Assembly (NCBI GenBank): GCA_010094025.1
Contig: ML991791.1
Location: 62,001 to 126,000 of the forward strand
Length of the DNA: 64,000 nucleotides
Origin: Viridothelium virens
Lineage: Eukaryota > Ascomycota > Dothideomycetes > Trypetheliales > Trypetheliaceae
Direction of reading: 5' to 3'
Of this stretch, positions 45,901-58,288 are shown one piece after another. The position numbers were made by a program, and so were the translations under genes. A model generated the notes under the pieces. The model saw nothing but the letters and a program-made list of their open reading frames with translations, searched no databases and was not told the DNA's origin. The stretch's first letter is position 1. The number at the start of each line of letters is the position of its first letter.

Positions 45901-46541
45901 TTGCGCTCGCCTTCTTCGCTCAAGAAATCGATAGCGATGTCCTGCTGGGCAGAATGCCATCGTACGAGCTGGTGCAGTAATTGCGGCCCATTCGCGCGCC
46001 GTGGAGTTGGGTTAAGAATGGATAAGGCCGGACGGGGATGGTCATTGTCATTATTGTCGGAACGCCGATTTTTCAGGTCGAAAGCCTCCAGCACCGCCGC
46101 CTTCAGTTGAAGAGCCAATTGGTCTAGATGGTTAGGCGGAACAACGCCATTGCTTCTGAGCTCGCCAACCTGTGCCTCTGAGTTGTATGAGAACTCGAGA
46201 TCTCCATTCGCGGGGCGTTTTCTTCGCGTAGAAATAATATAGACCGCGGTGAAATGCTCTCCAGTAATTGCATCATGTGGAAGTCTCTTGAGGACCCCGG
46301 TACTTGTTTCGACCTGCAGACCGTTGTCATCGGAGGAGAAGATGGGGTTGTCCACCTGTGTATATTTGGCGAGCAAAATTGCCCATGCAACGAGGATGAT
46401 CTCGTTGGGCGCGACCAGGGACTCAAGGACCGTGCGAGACGCGTTGTGACCGCGCTGGTTGTGGTGGCAGGGATAGAGGTTAGGAAATGAAGTATATCTC
46501 AGATTTGACCAGGAATCTTCCCGATTGACTCCGGCCATCAT
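30942..46541 (-). CDS. sidC: Ferrichrome-type siderophore synthetase (SidC/NPS2 NRPS), about 5158 aa
   Basis: Three exons: 46541-39766, 39697-31147 and 31091-30942. Intron 1 (68 nt, GTATTA...CGACAG) lies inside condensation domain C2. Intron 2 (55 nt, GTAAGT...CTCTAG) adds a 49-residue end. Order with rough residues: A1 180-690, T1 700-770, C1 805-1230, A2 1230-1745, T2 1770-1840, C2 1880-2290, a remnant of an A domain 2310-2390, T3 2390-2465, C3 2495-2920, A3 2930-3460, T4 3465-3540, C4 3580-4010, T5 4030-4100, C5 4115-4550, T6 4590-4660, C6 4680-5158. All six T domains keep the GLDS serine. The three A domains keep TSGS/TTG and the A10 Lys. C motifs are HHALYDG (C1) and close variants. This is the SidC lineage making ferricrocin/ferrichrome for iron storage. 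Fidelity of the first splice is the main doubt. Confidence 0.88.
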
Positions 46542-46856
46542 GCTGCATCCCCATAAACTCACGGACGTACCGCCACACTTTAAAAGCTTTTATGCATACC
46601 ACCTTCACGAGAGAGTTTCGCGAAAAACGCCTCTTTAGCGGCCGGTGTCCGGTGGATTGGTGGAGAATATTTGCCTGACAAAACTGTCCTCGCTGGCAAG
46701 TAGAAAAGGCAGGAAATTACCGAAGCATCGAGCTCCAAAGGCAGAGCTCAGGGTGCCCTGGACATTATTGTCATGCGTCACCATGGTGCATGGATCACCG
46801 TGATGAGGCTTGATGAGAGATCACCAATGAAAGGAGACGAGGTAGACGCAATAAGG

Positions 46857-46884
46857 TTATCAGATGGCGCTAAAGTTATCAGAT
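46857..46884 (-). promoter_or_regulatory. Tandem pair of iron-responsive GATA sites
   Basis: TTATCAGAT occurs at 46857-46865 and again at 46876-46884. Both read ATCTGATAA on the minus strand, a perfect match to ATCWGATAA, the site of the SreA/Sre1/Fep1 repressors. Each copy sits in a repeated TTATCAGATGG, 19 bp start to start, which places the sites on nearly the same face of the helix. Confidence 0.8.
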
Positions 46885-47204
46885 GGTAATGAAAATATCA
46901 ACGCCATCTGAACTTCCACCCAGAATCAGCGCCGTGAACGCAAGATGATGGTCTAAACATTTCTCCGGCGCGCTTGCCGCCTGCGGTGCCGTAATTAAAT
47001 TCCCGATATCGGCCGTGACGGCTGTCAAATTCTGCATTGGCATCAGGCCATAATGTCTGGTGACGCATTAGGAAGGGCAGTGGCCATCCTCCGCCGTTCC
47101 TCGGGGTTCCAAGTACCTTGAGATGTTTTAAAATTTCCTAATAATTCTCTTGTTCATTGAGGTCTACCAAAAGCAGGCCTCTAAGCATCTCATCTCATTG
47201 ATGA

Positions 47205-47213
47205 TTATCTGAT
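47205..47213 (-). promoter_or_regulatory. Third iron-responsive GATA site
   Basis: TTATCTGAT reads ATCAGATAA on the minus strand, again a perfect ATCWGATAA. It lies 188 bp before the sidA start codon, so this copy is better placed for sidA and the tandem pair for sidC. Confidence 0.75.
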
Positions 47214-47367
47214 CCAGAGATTGATTTAGTTATGTCGTCATCATTATTATTCTAGAGCTTCCCTTTGGCCCTGTACGTTTTCACGCTCCGTCGACCATTT
47301 CAATATCATAAGTCAATACTGATTAGCATTTAGTCTGAAAAATTCAGGCTAGTTGACTGCGGTTTGA

Positions 47368-49064
<1,697 letters not shown>

Positions 49065-49292
49065 AATAGACCGCGTCAAGGATGACGAAGAACTGACGAA
49101 TCCGGGAGTCAAGAATGATGCCTTGTCAGGAGGACGGTGCCTCGATACACTCATACAGGTTCATCGTCCATAATTGTAAGCACAGCTGCTTCGACCCTGA
49201 ACCTGTGCCTTAAACAAATGTGAATACTGTAATGTACAAGGGGTATCATTGACTGTCATAATGTTGTCCAGGAGTTACGCAGGCTTCTTCAA

Positions 49293-50840
49293 TCAATCTC
49301 TTTCGAAACTGACCTGCGTGCTGACTTCCCATTTCGATCCTCCTCCTCCATATGCACCGCCTAGTCTATTTTTCACTACGTTGGCGATTCTATCCCGAAG
49401 TCTCGTGAGTCCTTCATCATTCATACCAACTCGCCAGCATTTCAACTTCAAATTCGCCATATAAAGGCCATAATGCACCTGCCAAAGTCCGGCTTCTTCA
49501 ACGCGACTCACGCTAGGATCAGTTTCAATACTTTGAAGCACTCCAGTCAGGTTCTTTCCAGGATCATTGAAGCTCATGAGCAGCACCCCTCCCAGACGGG
49601 TCCCCAATCTCGCACCCAGAAAGACCATGGCAATCGCCACAACCAGACTGATACCACCGTCCAACCATCCATACATCTTCACGCTGAGCAATGGTAGTAC
49701 CAGCAAAGTGACACTGACGCTCAATGTAAGTGCATGACTCGGATTTTTCATCAGCCCTGGAAGATTCTCAATCGCGCCAATTCTTACACTCCTGCCAATC
49801 CGCCTATGATTGCCCAACCCCAACGCACTCACCAGCGTCGCCACCACACTCAACAGCACATCGAAATCCACCGCTCCAGCACTAACCCTCTCATGCGCAT
49901 GACTCCGATGCGCCTCATGCCCACCCTGATTCTCCAACGCATGCTGCGCCCCATGACTCAACAAATCCAGCCCCATAAACGCGAGCAGAATCGCGCACCC
50001 GAACCCCGCCAGCACATCGGCGCGCTCCAGCCCAAACGGATGGCGAATCGAGCTGCGCTTCCAGACCTCGAAGTTCGACCAGACGTCGACGCCGACGCAG
50101 ATGAAGGCGCCGACGGCGTCGAAGAAGAGCAGGCGCGACAGCGACGTCAGCGACAGCGAGGACGCCGCGTTCCACTGCACGTAGGCGGCTGTGAAGAGGT
50201 GGCAGAAGCACCATGCTAGACGCGAGGTCTGCTCGCGCGACATCGAGTTCCAGCATTCGCGGGGGGTGGGGAGGGGGAGGGAGGCGGGGAGTTGGAGGGG
50301 GGCTTTCGGGGCGGGTTCGAGGAAGATTTGGTGCGAGATGGAGGAGTGCTTGTAGCGGTGGCCGCGACGTTGGCCCATGCCCTGTCCCGGTTGCCTTGTG
50401 AGCTTGCTGTTGTGTTGCTGGTGTAATTCGATGAAGACGCTGTGGAAGCTACGTACCGATTTTCCAATTGATCCTGCTGAGCGTCCACCTGCTGAATACT
50501 GTACTGGTGTGAAATTGAACGGACTCTTCACGCCTCCACCAGGCGAAAGCCCGCCCGTAGAGAGTTGGCCCTCAGCGGGAGGAGCCATGGGACTGTAGAG
50601 TCCATAGTCGGTCATTGTAGGACTGGGTCTTGTGCTGCCATTGCTTCCTCCGCTGGGGAACTCGGCAGATGTGGGGGATAGGGTATTGGGATCGCGTGTT
50701 GGAGCGACACTGTGTTCGGGAATGACCGAGAATCCCAATTCTGCAGCTTGCGCCTCGAGGCCGGCGCTCTTTTGTACTCCATCTTCAGGGGGAGGGGTGG
50801 GCGTTCGAGGCGGTTGAGGAATCGGTCGTTGATCAGCCAT
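49293..50840 (-). CDS. ZRG17: Zrg17-like cation diffusion facilitator family protein, about 490-515 aa
   Basis: The frame is open throughout (515 aa). However, a GTACGT...GGACAG segment at 50456-50382 (75 nt, in frame, no stop) is probably an intron; splicing it gives about 490 aa. The first 165 residues are Pro/Ser/Gly-rich and cytosolic-like. The membrane part has five to six spans, including LLFFDAVGAFICVGVDVW, VLAGFGCAILLAFMGLDLL and GGISLVVAIAMVFLGARL. A His-rich loop (GGHEAHRSHAHERVS) lies between spans. A C-terminal soluble domain of CDF type follows. The spans that usually carry the HxxxD zinc ligands lack them, as in yeast Zrg17, which works as a partner of Msc2 (Cis4 in fission yeast) to bring zinc into the ER/Golgi. 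That role is inferred. Confidence 0.72.
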   Translation of the reverse strand: MADQRPIPQPPRTPTPPPEDGVQKSAGLEAQAAELGFSVIPEHSVAPTRDPNTLSPTSAEFPSGGSNGSTRPSPTMTDYGLYSPMAPPAEGQLSTGGLSPGGGVKSPFNFTPVQYSAGGRSAGSIGKSVRSFHSVFIELHQQHNSKLTRQPGQGMGQRRGHRYKHSSISHQIFLEPAPKAPLQLPASLPLPTPRECWNSMSREQTSRLAWCFCHLFTAAYVQWNAASSLSLTSLSRLLFFDAVGAFICVGVDVWSNFEVWKRSSIRHPFGLERADVLAGFGCAILLAFMGLDLLSHGAQHALENQGGHEAHRSHAHERVSAGAVDFDVLLSVVATLVSALGLGNHRRIGRSVRIGAIENLPGLMKNPSHALTLSVSVTLLVLPLLSVKMYGWLDGGISLVVAIAMVFLGARLGTRLGGVLLMSFNDPGKNLTGVLQSIETDPSVSRVEEAGLWQVHYGLYMANLKLKCWRVGMNDEGLTRLRDRIANVVKNRLGGAYGGGGSKWEVSTQVSFERD

Positions 50841-51409
50841 TGTGAGATGATACTTCGGAAAATAGGCCTGTCATCGAGTAGAAAAGATAGTGAGAGCTTC
50901 GCCAGGGGCGAAATAATCTCTTCGCAAACACAAATCTGTCAATGAATGCTGAAGATGTTCGGCATAGTGCCTAACAGGTGTCGGCGCTAACCAAAGACAG
51001 TTTGCGGCCAAGATGCGGCCGGAATATGAATGATGATGAAAGGGGTCGCCCACTTCCACAATGCAGTGGTCAAAAGTCGTGGATGATTCGACAGAGATCT
51101 TTAGTCTACAGCTGAGATTCTGAGCATAGCATAAGATTAGTATGGCATCCACGACTGGTGCGTCCGTTAGAGGGCTTCACCGGTCTGGCAGGCACAATCT
51201 CCCTGCATTGGGGCCACAATTCGTGAGAATACAGTAAAAAGCTGAAGGCAGTCCAACAATAAGCGCGTATAAAGATAAATGCAACCCTAAGCTCATTGTG
51301 GGGTCATCTCTATTATCACCAGATACTTTGTATATGGATTGTCCCCCAGGTTGTTGAGATCTCCAATGTGTGGAATTTGTGTCCAAGTGTTTTCCCCGAC
51401 TCCAGCCAC
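50841..51409. promoter_or_regulatory. Divergent intergenic region, 569 bp
   Basis: Between the start codons of the Zrg17-like gene and the Ser-rich membrane protein. No specific motif is identified. Confidence 0.45.
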
Positions 51410-53110
51410 ATGCTCTCTCCCGTCTCTCTCTCCTTTCCCCAATTCAACTTTCCTCCTTCCCCCAGAACCTCCTCCGAACGCGATGAACCGATAAGACGTC
51501 CTATACAGGCTTCACCGCCGAATGGTCGCGACAACGCTCACTTATGGGTGCGTCGGTCCAAGAGCATGGAGAATGGATGGGCCGCGTCACCAGAAAGCGA
51601 CGGCGGCGAAGACAATGAGATCCATCCCGGACTCAAGCGAACAAACAGCTCGAGCCCCTCAGCGGATGCCCGATCCATACGAAGCAATAATAGCGAGCGG
51701 AGGCGAACAATTTCTGGCACATTGCTAGCAAGGCTCCCATTCATACGGAGCCAAAATGGTACTGGGAGACTAGCGTCCCAGTCAGAGGAGGCTTTGCAGA
51801 TATCGGCCGTGGATAACGCAATCGATGATGATCCAAGAGGTAGCAATGCGATGGCACGAGCCCTTAAAGCTCAAAAATATCGGAGAAGAAAAGGCTCATT
51901 GCGCAAGACTGCGATGCTGGCGACGGGAAGCCTACTCCGAATGGAGCGCAGAGGATCGAGTTCACAACGGACGTCCTCCACGCGAAGCCAAAGAGACGCG
52001 ATACTCTCGCCAGAGAAAAGCGAAGAAAGAAGTGTTGGAGGAGTTGATGGTGACTCTATTCGACGCCGCCGTTTTAGCTATGAGCGACAAGAGGACGCAC
52101 TATCATTCGAGAGCCTCTATGACTCGCCCCAGTCATATTCTTCGTACTCTGCGAAACCTGCAGCTCCATTCCCTCTAGATCCTGCGCTCACGCTCACCTC
52201 GAACACAAATGGCATTCTCGACCCCCGTCCAAAACTTCCACCCACACCTCCCTTACTTCCCGCGCGCCGTCCAACCTATCCCTCCAGTCCCTCCACTACC
52301 AGCTTCGAAAGCTCCCAATACGACAGAACAAGACGAGAATCGTATCCCTCAACTACCACGTCCGAAGACGACAATTACCGCAGAGACCCCTCCGGCCCCA
52401 TCTCCCGTACCACCACCGCCGAGAGCCTGGAACCCCGCTCTTCCGAAGACTCGTACTTCCCTCGCTCCTCCATCGACACCATCGACGACATCAGCAGCAA
52501 TAGCGGTGGCGGCGGCGGCATCAGCAGCCTGAAACCCTCCTCCAGCGTCCGCACAATCCGCAGCAACACCCCCTCAGCCTCCACATCCACAACCTCTCTT
52601 CTCCCTCCTCCCTCTATCGAACCCCCTCGCCTCCTCCATCCCACCATCCACCCACCCTCCTCATCCTCCACCCATCACTACCGCAACCACCATCTCCTCC
52701 GCCACCCCTCGCCACAACCCCAACCCCACCTCCGCCGCCGCACCTCCCCCTCCCCCCTCTCCTACTCTCCCTACCAAACCAGCACGCCGCTGCCCAGCCC
52801 CACCACCTCATCCTCCAGCTCGCTCAGCAGCGCCGCCACGACCGTCAGCTACGGGGTGCTGATCCTGGTCGCGACATGGCTAGTTTTCATCGTGGGCATG
52901 GGCTCGTGCCTGGGGATCTGGAGCTGGGCGTGGGATGTCGGGGAGACGCCGTACGCGCCGCCGGAGCTCGAGGACGACCCCACGCTGCCGGTCGTCGGGT
53001 ACTATCCTGCGCTGCTGGTGCTGACGGGGGTGGTGGCGTGGGGGTGGGTGACGGTGGCGTGGGTGGGGATGAAGTATTTTCGGCATGCGAAGGTGGTGGG
53101 GGATGAGTAG
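51410..53110 (+). CDS. Ser/Pro-rich protein with two C-terminal membrane spans, 566 aa
   Basis: The ATG at 51410 (MLSPVSLSFPQFNFPPSP) was chosen because the frame further left has only a GTG start. Residues 1-465 are strongly Ser/Pro/Arg/Thr-rich and disordered, with basic patches (KAQKYRRRKGSLRKTAML) and many possible phosphorylation sites. Two hydrophobic segments end the protein: GVLILVATWLVFIVGMGSCL at about 480-505, and YYPALLVLTGVVAWGWVTVA at about 530-555. There is no signal peptide, so this would be a tail-anchored-like hairpin with a long cytosolic arm. I recognise no family. Codon choice becomes markedly G/C-rich at the 3' end. Confidence 0.7.
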   Translation: MLSPVSLSFPQFNFPPSPRTSSERDEPIRRPIQASPPNGRDNAHLWVRRSKSMENGWAASPESDGGEDNEIHPGLKRTNSSSPSADARSIRSNNSERRRTISGTLLARLPFIRSQNGTGRLASQSEEALQISAVDNAIDDDPRGSNAMARALKAQKYRRRKGSLRKTAMLATGSLLRMERRGSSSQRTSSTRSQRDAILSPEKSEERSVGGVDGDSIRRRRFSYERQEDALSFESLYDSPQSYSSYSAKPAAPFPLDPALTLTSNTNGILDPRPKLPPTPPLLPARRPTYPSSPSTTSFESSQYDRTRRESYPSTTTSEDDNYRRDPSGPISRTTTAESLEPRSSEDSYFPRSSIDTIDDISSNSGGGGGISSLKPSSSVRTIRSNTPSASTSTTSLLPPPSIEPPRLLHPTIHPPSSSSTHHYRNHHLLRHPSPQPQPHLRRRTSPSPLSYSPYQTSTPLPSPTTSSSSSLSSAATTVSYGVLILVATWLVFIVGMGSCLGIWSWAWDVGETPYAPPELEDDPTLPVVGYYPALLVLTGVVAWGWVTVAWVGMKYFRHAKVVGDE

Positions 53111-54300
53111 GTGAGAGGTGGGAGGTGGTAGGTGGGCAGAGGAGCTGGAGATGCGGTGGGAGGGAAAGAGGAGGATGTGGGGAATTGGGACGTTGGGAGT
53201 GGCCTTTGGTGTTGATGGTGGGATATGTCGGGGAGAAGGAAGAGAAGGGGGATAATGTGTATACCTGTATATTATAGACGCTTGTCTTTTGGCGTCATAG
53301 CGCGGCGTTTTTGCAACTGGGTGGCACTACGGCATGGGTCTGCTGCCGTTTCTTGGATAGGGTGGGCTCGAAGTCGTATCAGAAAACTTGATCGTTGTGC
53401 GGATCTTTGAGAGAGCTTGTGCAAGCAATCAGTGCTTTTTCCAGTCAGCGGCTGTCGATTGCATCCGTTAGCAGGTCTGTGAACATAGTAACATAAATGT
53501 CGAAGTAAACACATTCCTCATGGTTCTAAACCTGTTCTATTTCAGAGGCGGACCTGATGCTGGCGAATATCCTGATTGTAACTCCATTGAATACCTCGGC
53601 TAGTTTCCAGACAACGGTCTATACGAATTGATGAACAAACGTTGTGACCTGAGTCGGGTCCTGCTTCTGAGGGGCGACTTCGCGTGCAAGAATTGGTGAA
53701 TTCAGGCGTTTGTCCGAGAACACTTCTGCACGTCAAGCGGGATTCTATGCGATGATGTTCCGGGTTGACACCGCTAACTTTTAAAATGTGGAACTGGGTA
53801 TGGTGATCCAGATTGGAATGTTTCCAAGTGTAACGAGCGATGTTTACCAGATTTACTGATTGCTCTTCGTACGTTTTATCTAATTCACTGCATGGGAACG
53901 AAATTTATATAGGATAATCGTCACCGTTGATTTGCTCCGTGCTAGCTAGAGTACAGTCATAATCTCGTGCCTAACAGTAGAGTACGGCCTATCACACCCA
54001 GGAAGGGGGATAGATCGTGGGATCGAAAGGGGAAAGGGGGAATATAAGTTCGGTCTCATGCATAACACCTTTGCAACCCAAGAGTGGCAAGTCGCCCACC
54101 TCGTCACTGAAGCCAAGCCATATCCTTGCGAATCCGAAGAGCTCTACTAGGCGACCGCCTCCTCTGCTGGTTCACACCGTATCGTAAATCGCCATTTACT
54201 GAACCGACGTAGATTCAACGACATGCTGCGGAAGCGTCTGGCCACAACAAACGCATCGTCGTTGACCAAAGACATCGTGTGCCGGGTTGGGACTGCTGTT
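53111..54300. other. Convergent intergenic region, 1.2 kb
   Basis: Between the 3' ends of the Ser-rich protein and the Ish1-repeat gene. The first 120 bp are purine-rich on the plus strand. No gene, RNA or repeat is recognised in the remainder. Confidence 0.45.
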
Positions 54301-55779
54301 CTACAACTCCTCCTTGACCTTATCTGTAGCGCTCGCGTACGCGTCTACTACCTTGTCGGTGATCTTGGTGGCTTCCTTTCCGGCACTCTTGCTTCCCTTG
54401 CTGGCGCTGGACCGTGCTTGTTCTGCGGCGGACTTGGCACTTGCAGCTGCGCCCGATGGTGCGAGACCGACTTGCTCCCTTGCCCAAAGGACCCACTCGT
54501 TGACAGTGTCAGCGATGTCCGAGCCGAAGAGACTGGCATCGTCGGTAGCTTTGGCGAACTCGTTGCCTGCGGAGGTAGTAGCGGCGCCAATGGATGCAGA
54601 TGCGGAAGAGGCAGCAGCGTTGTAGTCAGCTAGAAGCTTAGAGCGGTGCTTGCGGGCAAGAGCGATCAGTTCGTTGCGCTTGCTGCCCTGGGGAACCTTA
54701 ATCCCGTTCGCATCACACCATTCCTTGATCTGAGAGTCACTCCAAGCGTCAAGGAGTGCGTCGGTAAGAGTTTGGTGGGAGGCAGAGGCAGAATCAGTAA
54801 CGGACGCGATGGCATCTTGATATTGCCGTTGAGCGACGCGGGAGTTGCGGCGGACACTGGCAATCAGCCTGTCACGGTTGCGGGGTTGAGGAACAGGAAC
54901 GCCACGTTCGTCAAGCCAGAGTTTGAGATCTGATTCGGACCAAGATTGATAAAGCCAATTGCCGGGATATGAGGCAGCCTCACCGGCCTTGTCGGCAGCT
55001 TTGGAGTAGTTCTCACGAACGGTCTTGAGGAGAGAATCACGGGTGCGGGGAGTAGGATTGGGAATTTGGTGATAGTCAAGGAAAGCCTTGAGCTGAGAAT
55101 CCGTCCAACTGCGTAATCATAGTGTCAGTCAAAAACTGTTTCTGAAATAGTGTAACAGAGTCGGCAAGGGGCATACGTATCAAAGATCCAATCCTTTACG
55201 CTGTTATAAGCTTCAGTAGCCTGGTCACCAGTTTCCTGCCAGGAAGACTGGACCTGGCTAATAAGGCTATCCTTATTCTCTTCGGTGCCCTTCTTGGCCT
55301 CTTTGCCTTTGCTGCTCAGGTAGGATTGTAGACGTTTGGTATCCCAGCTTTGATAAGGAGTCGCAACATTGGCATCCCAGTTCTCCTTCACAAGATTCTC
55401 AAGGTCCTTGCGATCTGCAGGGGTTGGGTAGGGGACGTCATGGTCCGAGAGCCACCGTTCGAGCTCAGTCTGATGCCACTTGTTGTATGCTAATGATGAG
55501 AATAAGCATCAAGGTGGGGACAAAGAATCAAACTGATGAAAACAAACGCAATCCAAGGTCGTTTCCGGTTGGAAGATCGGCGCATGGACAGTAACAAGCC
55601 GGTGGTTCTGGACAGCTGTGACCTATGAAGCTCAGAAGAGAGCTTCATAAGCCTTCCAGAACACATCGACGGAGACGAGAGAAGATTGTGTACTCACCTG
55701 CCTTCGAAAACCAAGTGCTAGCAACGACTCCATCGGCAGCAAGAGCCACGACAAGGGTGGAGAGAAAGTTGAGCCTCAT
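54301..55779 (-). CDS. Ish1/Msc1-type stress protein with five Ish1 repeats, 400 aa
   Basis: Three exons: 55779-55698, 55489-55177 and 55108-54301. Splice signals GTGAGT/TTAG and GTATGC/CGCAG join in phase. The last exon contains no ATG, so simple ORF calling misses it. A signal peptide (MRLNFLSTLVVALAADGVVA) is followed by five Ish1 repeats of the W-s-x-x-x-L-x-x-W-L type, starting at YNKWHQTELERWLSDHDV, SWDTKRLQSYLSSKG, WTDSQLKAFLDYHQI, SWSESDLKLWLDERGV and AWSDSQIKEWCDANGI. An Ala/Ser/Lys-rich helical tail ends the protein. Fission yeast Ish1 is a stress-induced nuclear envelope protein, and yeast Msc1 is a related family member. The first intron (208 nt) is long for this locus and might hide a small exon. 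Confidence 0.85.
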
Positions 55780-57058
55780 CTTGGTGGAACTCTATTGGAC
55801 AAGGTAGGGAGTGTTGATAAGAGTATGGAGTAATCGGAGGCAATGCAGAGAAGCTAGAGTTAGAGGAACGGGTACAGGTGATGGTAGCTTGGAAGCTTGG
55901 GAGCTCGACGGAGAGAGAAGCTGGGTCAGGTAGGGTGGTAGGGTGGTAGAGTGGTAGATTACGAGGTAGGCAGATGCAGACGAGGATGTGCGATGATGTG
56001 GGGATGATGATGATGGTGCGCCAACGCGCCTGCACTTTGCCATGGAAACGGGCGCGCATCAAGTCCCCGACCTCGCTGTGGTGGTCGCTCATGCCAAATA
56101 CGTCATCCCGCAACGAGGTAACTACTACTGCACTAAGCTTCCGCCAAGCCATCATTTCACATGGTTTGCGCCTGCAATCGCCGATGGCCAGGCCGAGTCA
56201 AATAGACATCATGAGCGCACTATTGATTTGGGCGGGATAGGAAGGGACTCCTTATTTATGTGGTGGAGTATTCTGCATTTGATGGTTTGGATGGAGGTTT
56301 CCCTTCGTATCCCAAACACTTGCATCATGCTCCAACGCGCAGTCGCGTCTCAAACTCCCCCACTAAAAGGATTTACTTCCGAAGGCTCGGTTCGGAACAT
56401 GGACCATGCAGATCCCTAATCTCTCAGATGGAGAAATTTCGCTGCTTTCTCTGCTTTCCCTGCTCTCCCTGCTCTGCGTCATTCAACAATCTCGCATCGT
56501 GCCCGGTCCGGCGGCAGCCGCATGGGAAAAGCTAGGAACACCAGCCAGTAATCGTGAAGCCGATGGGTCCTGTCGAAAGCTTACCGGCTCGTCATAATAA
56601 GAAATCATGTGGCCTGCCTTTTTCTGGCTGTCTCGCCGCCTTGCGCCTGGGTAAGAGTGGTAAGGTAGGTGCTCAGCCGGCACAGTTGGCTGATTGATTA
56701 CGGAGAGAATTCGGTTGCTTAGCATTTTGCTTAAGTTTGAGGAAAGTGCCACCATGGACTTGTCTTCGTTGTCAAACTTGGTTCTGTATCCTCGCGAGGA
56801 CTTCCCTGTTGCTTCAAAACCCCATCACCTTTCTGCATCAAAGGCCTGAAACTGCGCTATTCTAGCTGCATTGTTGTCCATCATTTTCGCTATCTTGCAA
56901 TCCTATTTGCTCAGTCATCTGCCGGCCTTATCCGCAAACCCCAGCCCATAGACTTCCTATTTCCCATACAGTCAACTCATCGAAATCTCAGATCTTTGAT
57001 TCTATTCTCGATTTTGCCTCTTGACTAAACAACCGTACCCAAATACTCATCAGAGAAC
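55780..57058. promoter_or_regulatory. Divergent intergenic region, 1.3 kb
   Basis: Between the Ish1-repeat gene and the four-span protein. It holds a short GGTAG/GGTGG tandem run at about 55928-55957 and a period-9 TGCTTTCCC-like run at 56442-56476. No gene is supported. Confidence 0.5.
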
Positions 57059-58288
57059 ATGGCGCCAGTGATATGGGGACTCGACCTTTCCGAAATGAAA
57101 TGGAGCAAGTTCAAGAGTAGCTACATGTGGAACAATGAATGGCACCTCCGACGAACCAAATTTGTTGTTTATCAATTGGCCATGATCACGACTGTTGTCT
57201 CTGAATCGCTGGGAACAGATGCCTTGTCGGGTAGGTTTATGCCCAAAAAGCCTCCAAAGCCCCAACTATTTCCTCCAGTGGAGATTCTCTCCCCCTTAGA
57301 TGTTTTGGAAGGAGGTAATGATTACGTCTGAATGACCTTTGCCTTTACTGGCTTTGGCCGCTTCCTTGGACCTGAAGCAACAAGACTACAAGCTTCCTTA
57401 AGCGAGCCGACCTGCCTTTGCAAAGGGATCATGCCGCGCCATCGTTACTTGCGGTACCCTTCGTTGAGATTTGTCGATCCAATAATCATTGAAGCAGAAG
57501 ATTCGAAGAACTATGCTGACCAGATGCTGAACAGATTACGTCCAGCAGGAGGATTATCTATCACATCGGGGCTTTACTGAACTCAATAATGACTTCATTG
57601 GTATCGCGTCCTACAACATCTTCAACGGTATCTACATTGCGACTATCTTTGGTGGTGGATTCTTCTTCGACCTCTTTTGGCCTGCGCGAGCAGAGAGTGT
57701 TCCGGTCAGAATCGCTTGGAAGGTCTGCGGTATATTGGCATGCTTCTCATGTGCCGCAACGGCGATTGCGATGACGTATATTGTGGTCACAGGGCATGCA
57801 ACCATACCCGGCCAAGTTCCTCCTCAAGTTCTGGCTGGATTACCCAAAAGCAAAGATGCTCCGCTCAGGTATAGAGATAGCGGGAGAGCCATGGCCAGCG
57901 CAATGCTGCTATGGCCGGGGCTTCTCGCCACGATCGCCAGGTTAGTATTGAAATCTTAACCTCTCTGTTTCGTTGTACCAGCGACTGACCTCTTCAAAGC
58001 ACCATCCTGCTGTGGTTTGCCAACAACCACAACGAAGTCTACGGCGCTGAAGCCACCCATGTCCGTGAACAAAATGAGAAGGAAAGACGCGATCTCGAAT
58101 CGGGAGAAGCTGGTCCGACTGGATCTAGTGCAACAGAACAAACGAACGGTCTCAACAATGGCACAAGAGATGGAACTCAAGTCAATGGAAATCATGAGCC
58201 AAAGCCGACACACAATTCTATGTCACCTCAAATGAATGGAGATGAGCAACATGCAGCGCAGGGACAAGGGACGTACACTGGTACGTAA
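57059..58288 (+). CDS. Four-span membrane protein, 288 aa, three exons
   Basis: Exons 57059-57230, 57535-57940 and 58000-58288. The first intron (304 nt) ends in GCTGAC...ACAG and joins so that ALSDYVQQEDYLSHRGF reads through. Spans: FVVYQLAMITTVVSESLG (about 30-55), IASYNIFNGIYIATIFGG (about 80-110), WKVCGILACFSCAATAIA (about 120-150), and SAMLLWPGLLATIASTILLW (about 180-205). The C-terminal 75 residues are hydrophilic and Asn/Glu/Gln-rich. The conserved-looking N-terminus IWGLDLSEMKWSKFK and the Phe-rich segment GGGFFFDLFWP suggest a family of fungal membrane proteins, but I cannot name a function. The 82-aa open frame inside the first intron is not coding in my reading. Confidence 0.72.

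Noticed and set aside
31105-46562. Two separate NRPS genes
   Set aside because: The break falls inside condensation domain C2. The downstream frame would begin in mid-domain without an ATG, and a GT-AG intron restores one continuous SidC-type protein.
57332-57580. 82-aa plus-strand frame
   Set aside because: Lies almost entirely inside the first intron of the four-span membrane protein; the splice around it gives a coherent membrane protein.
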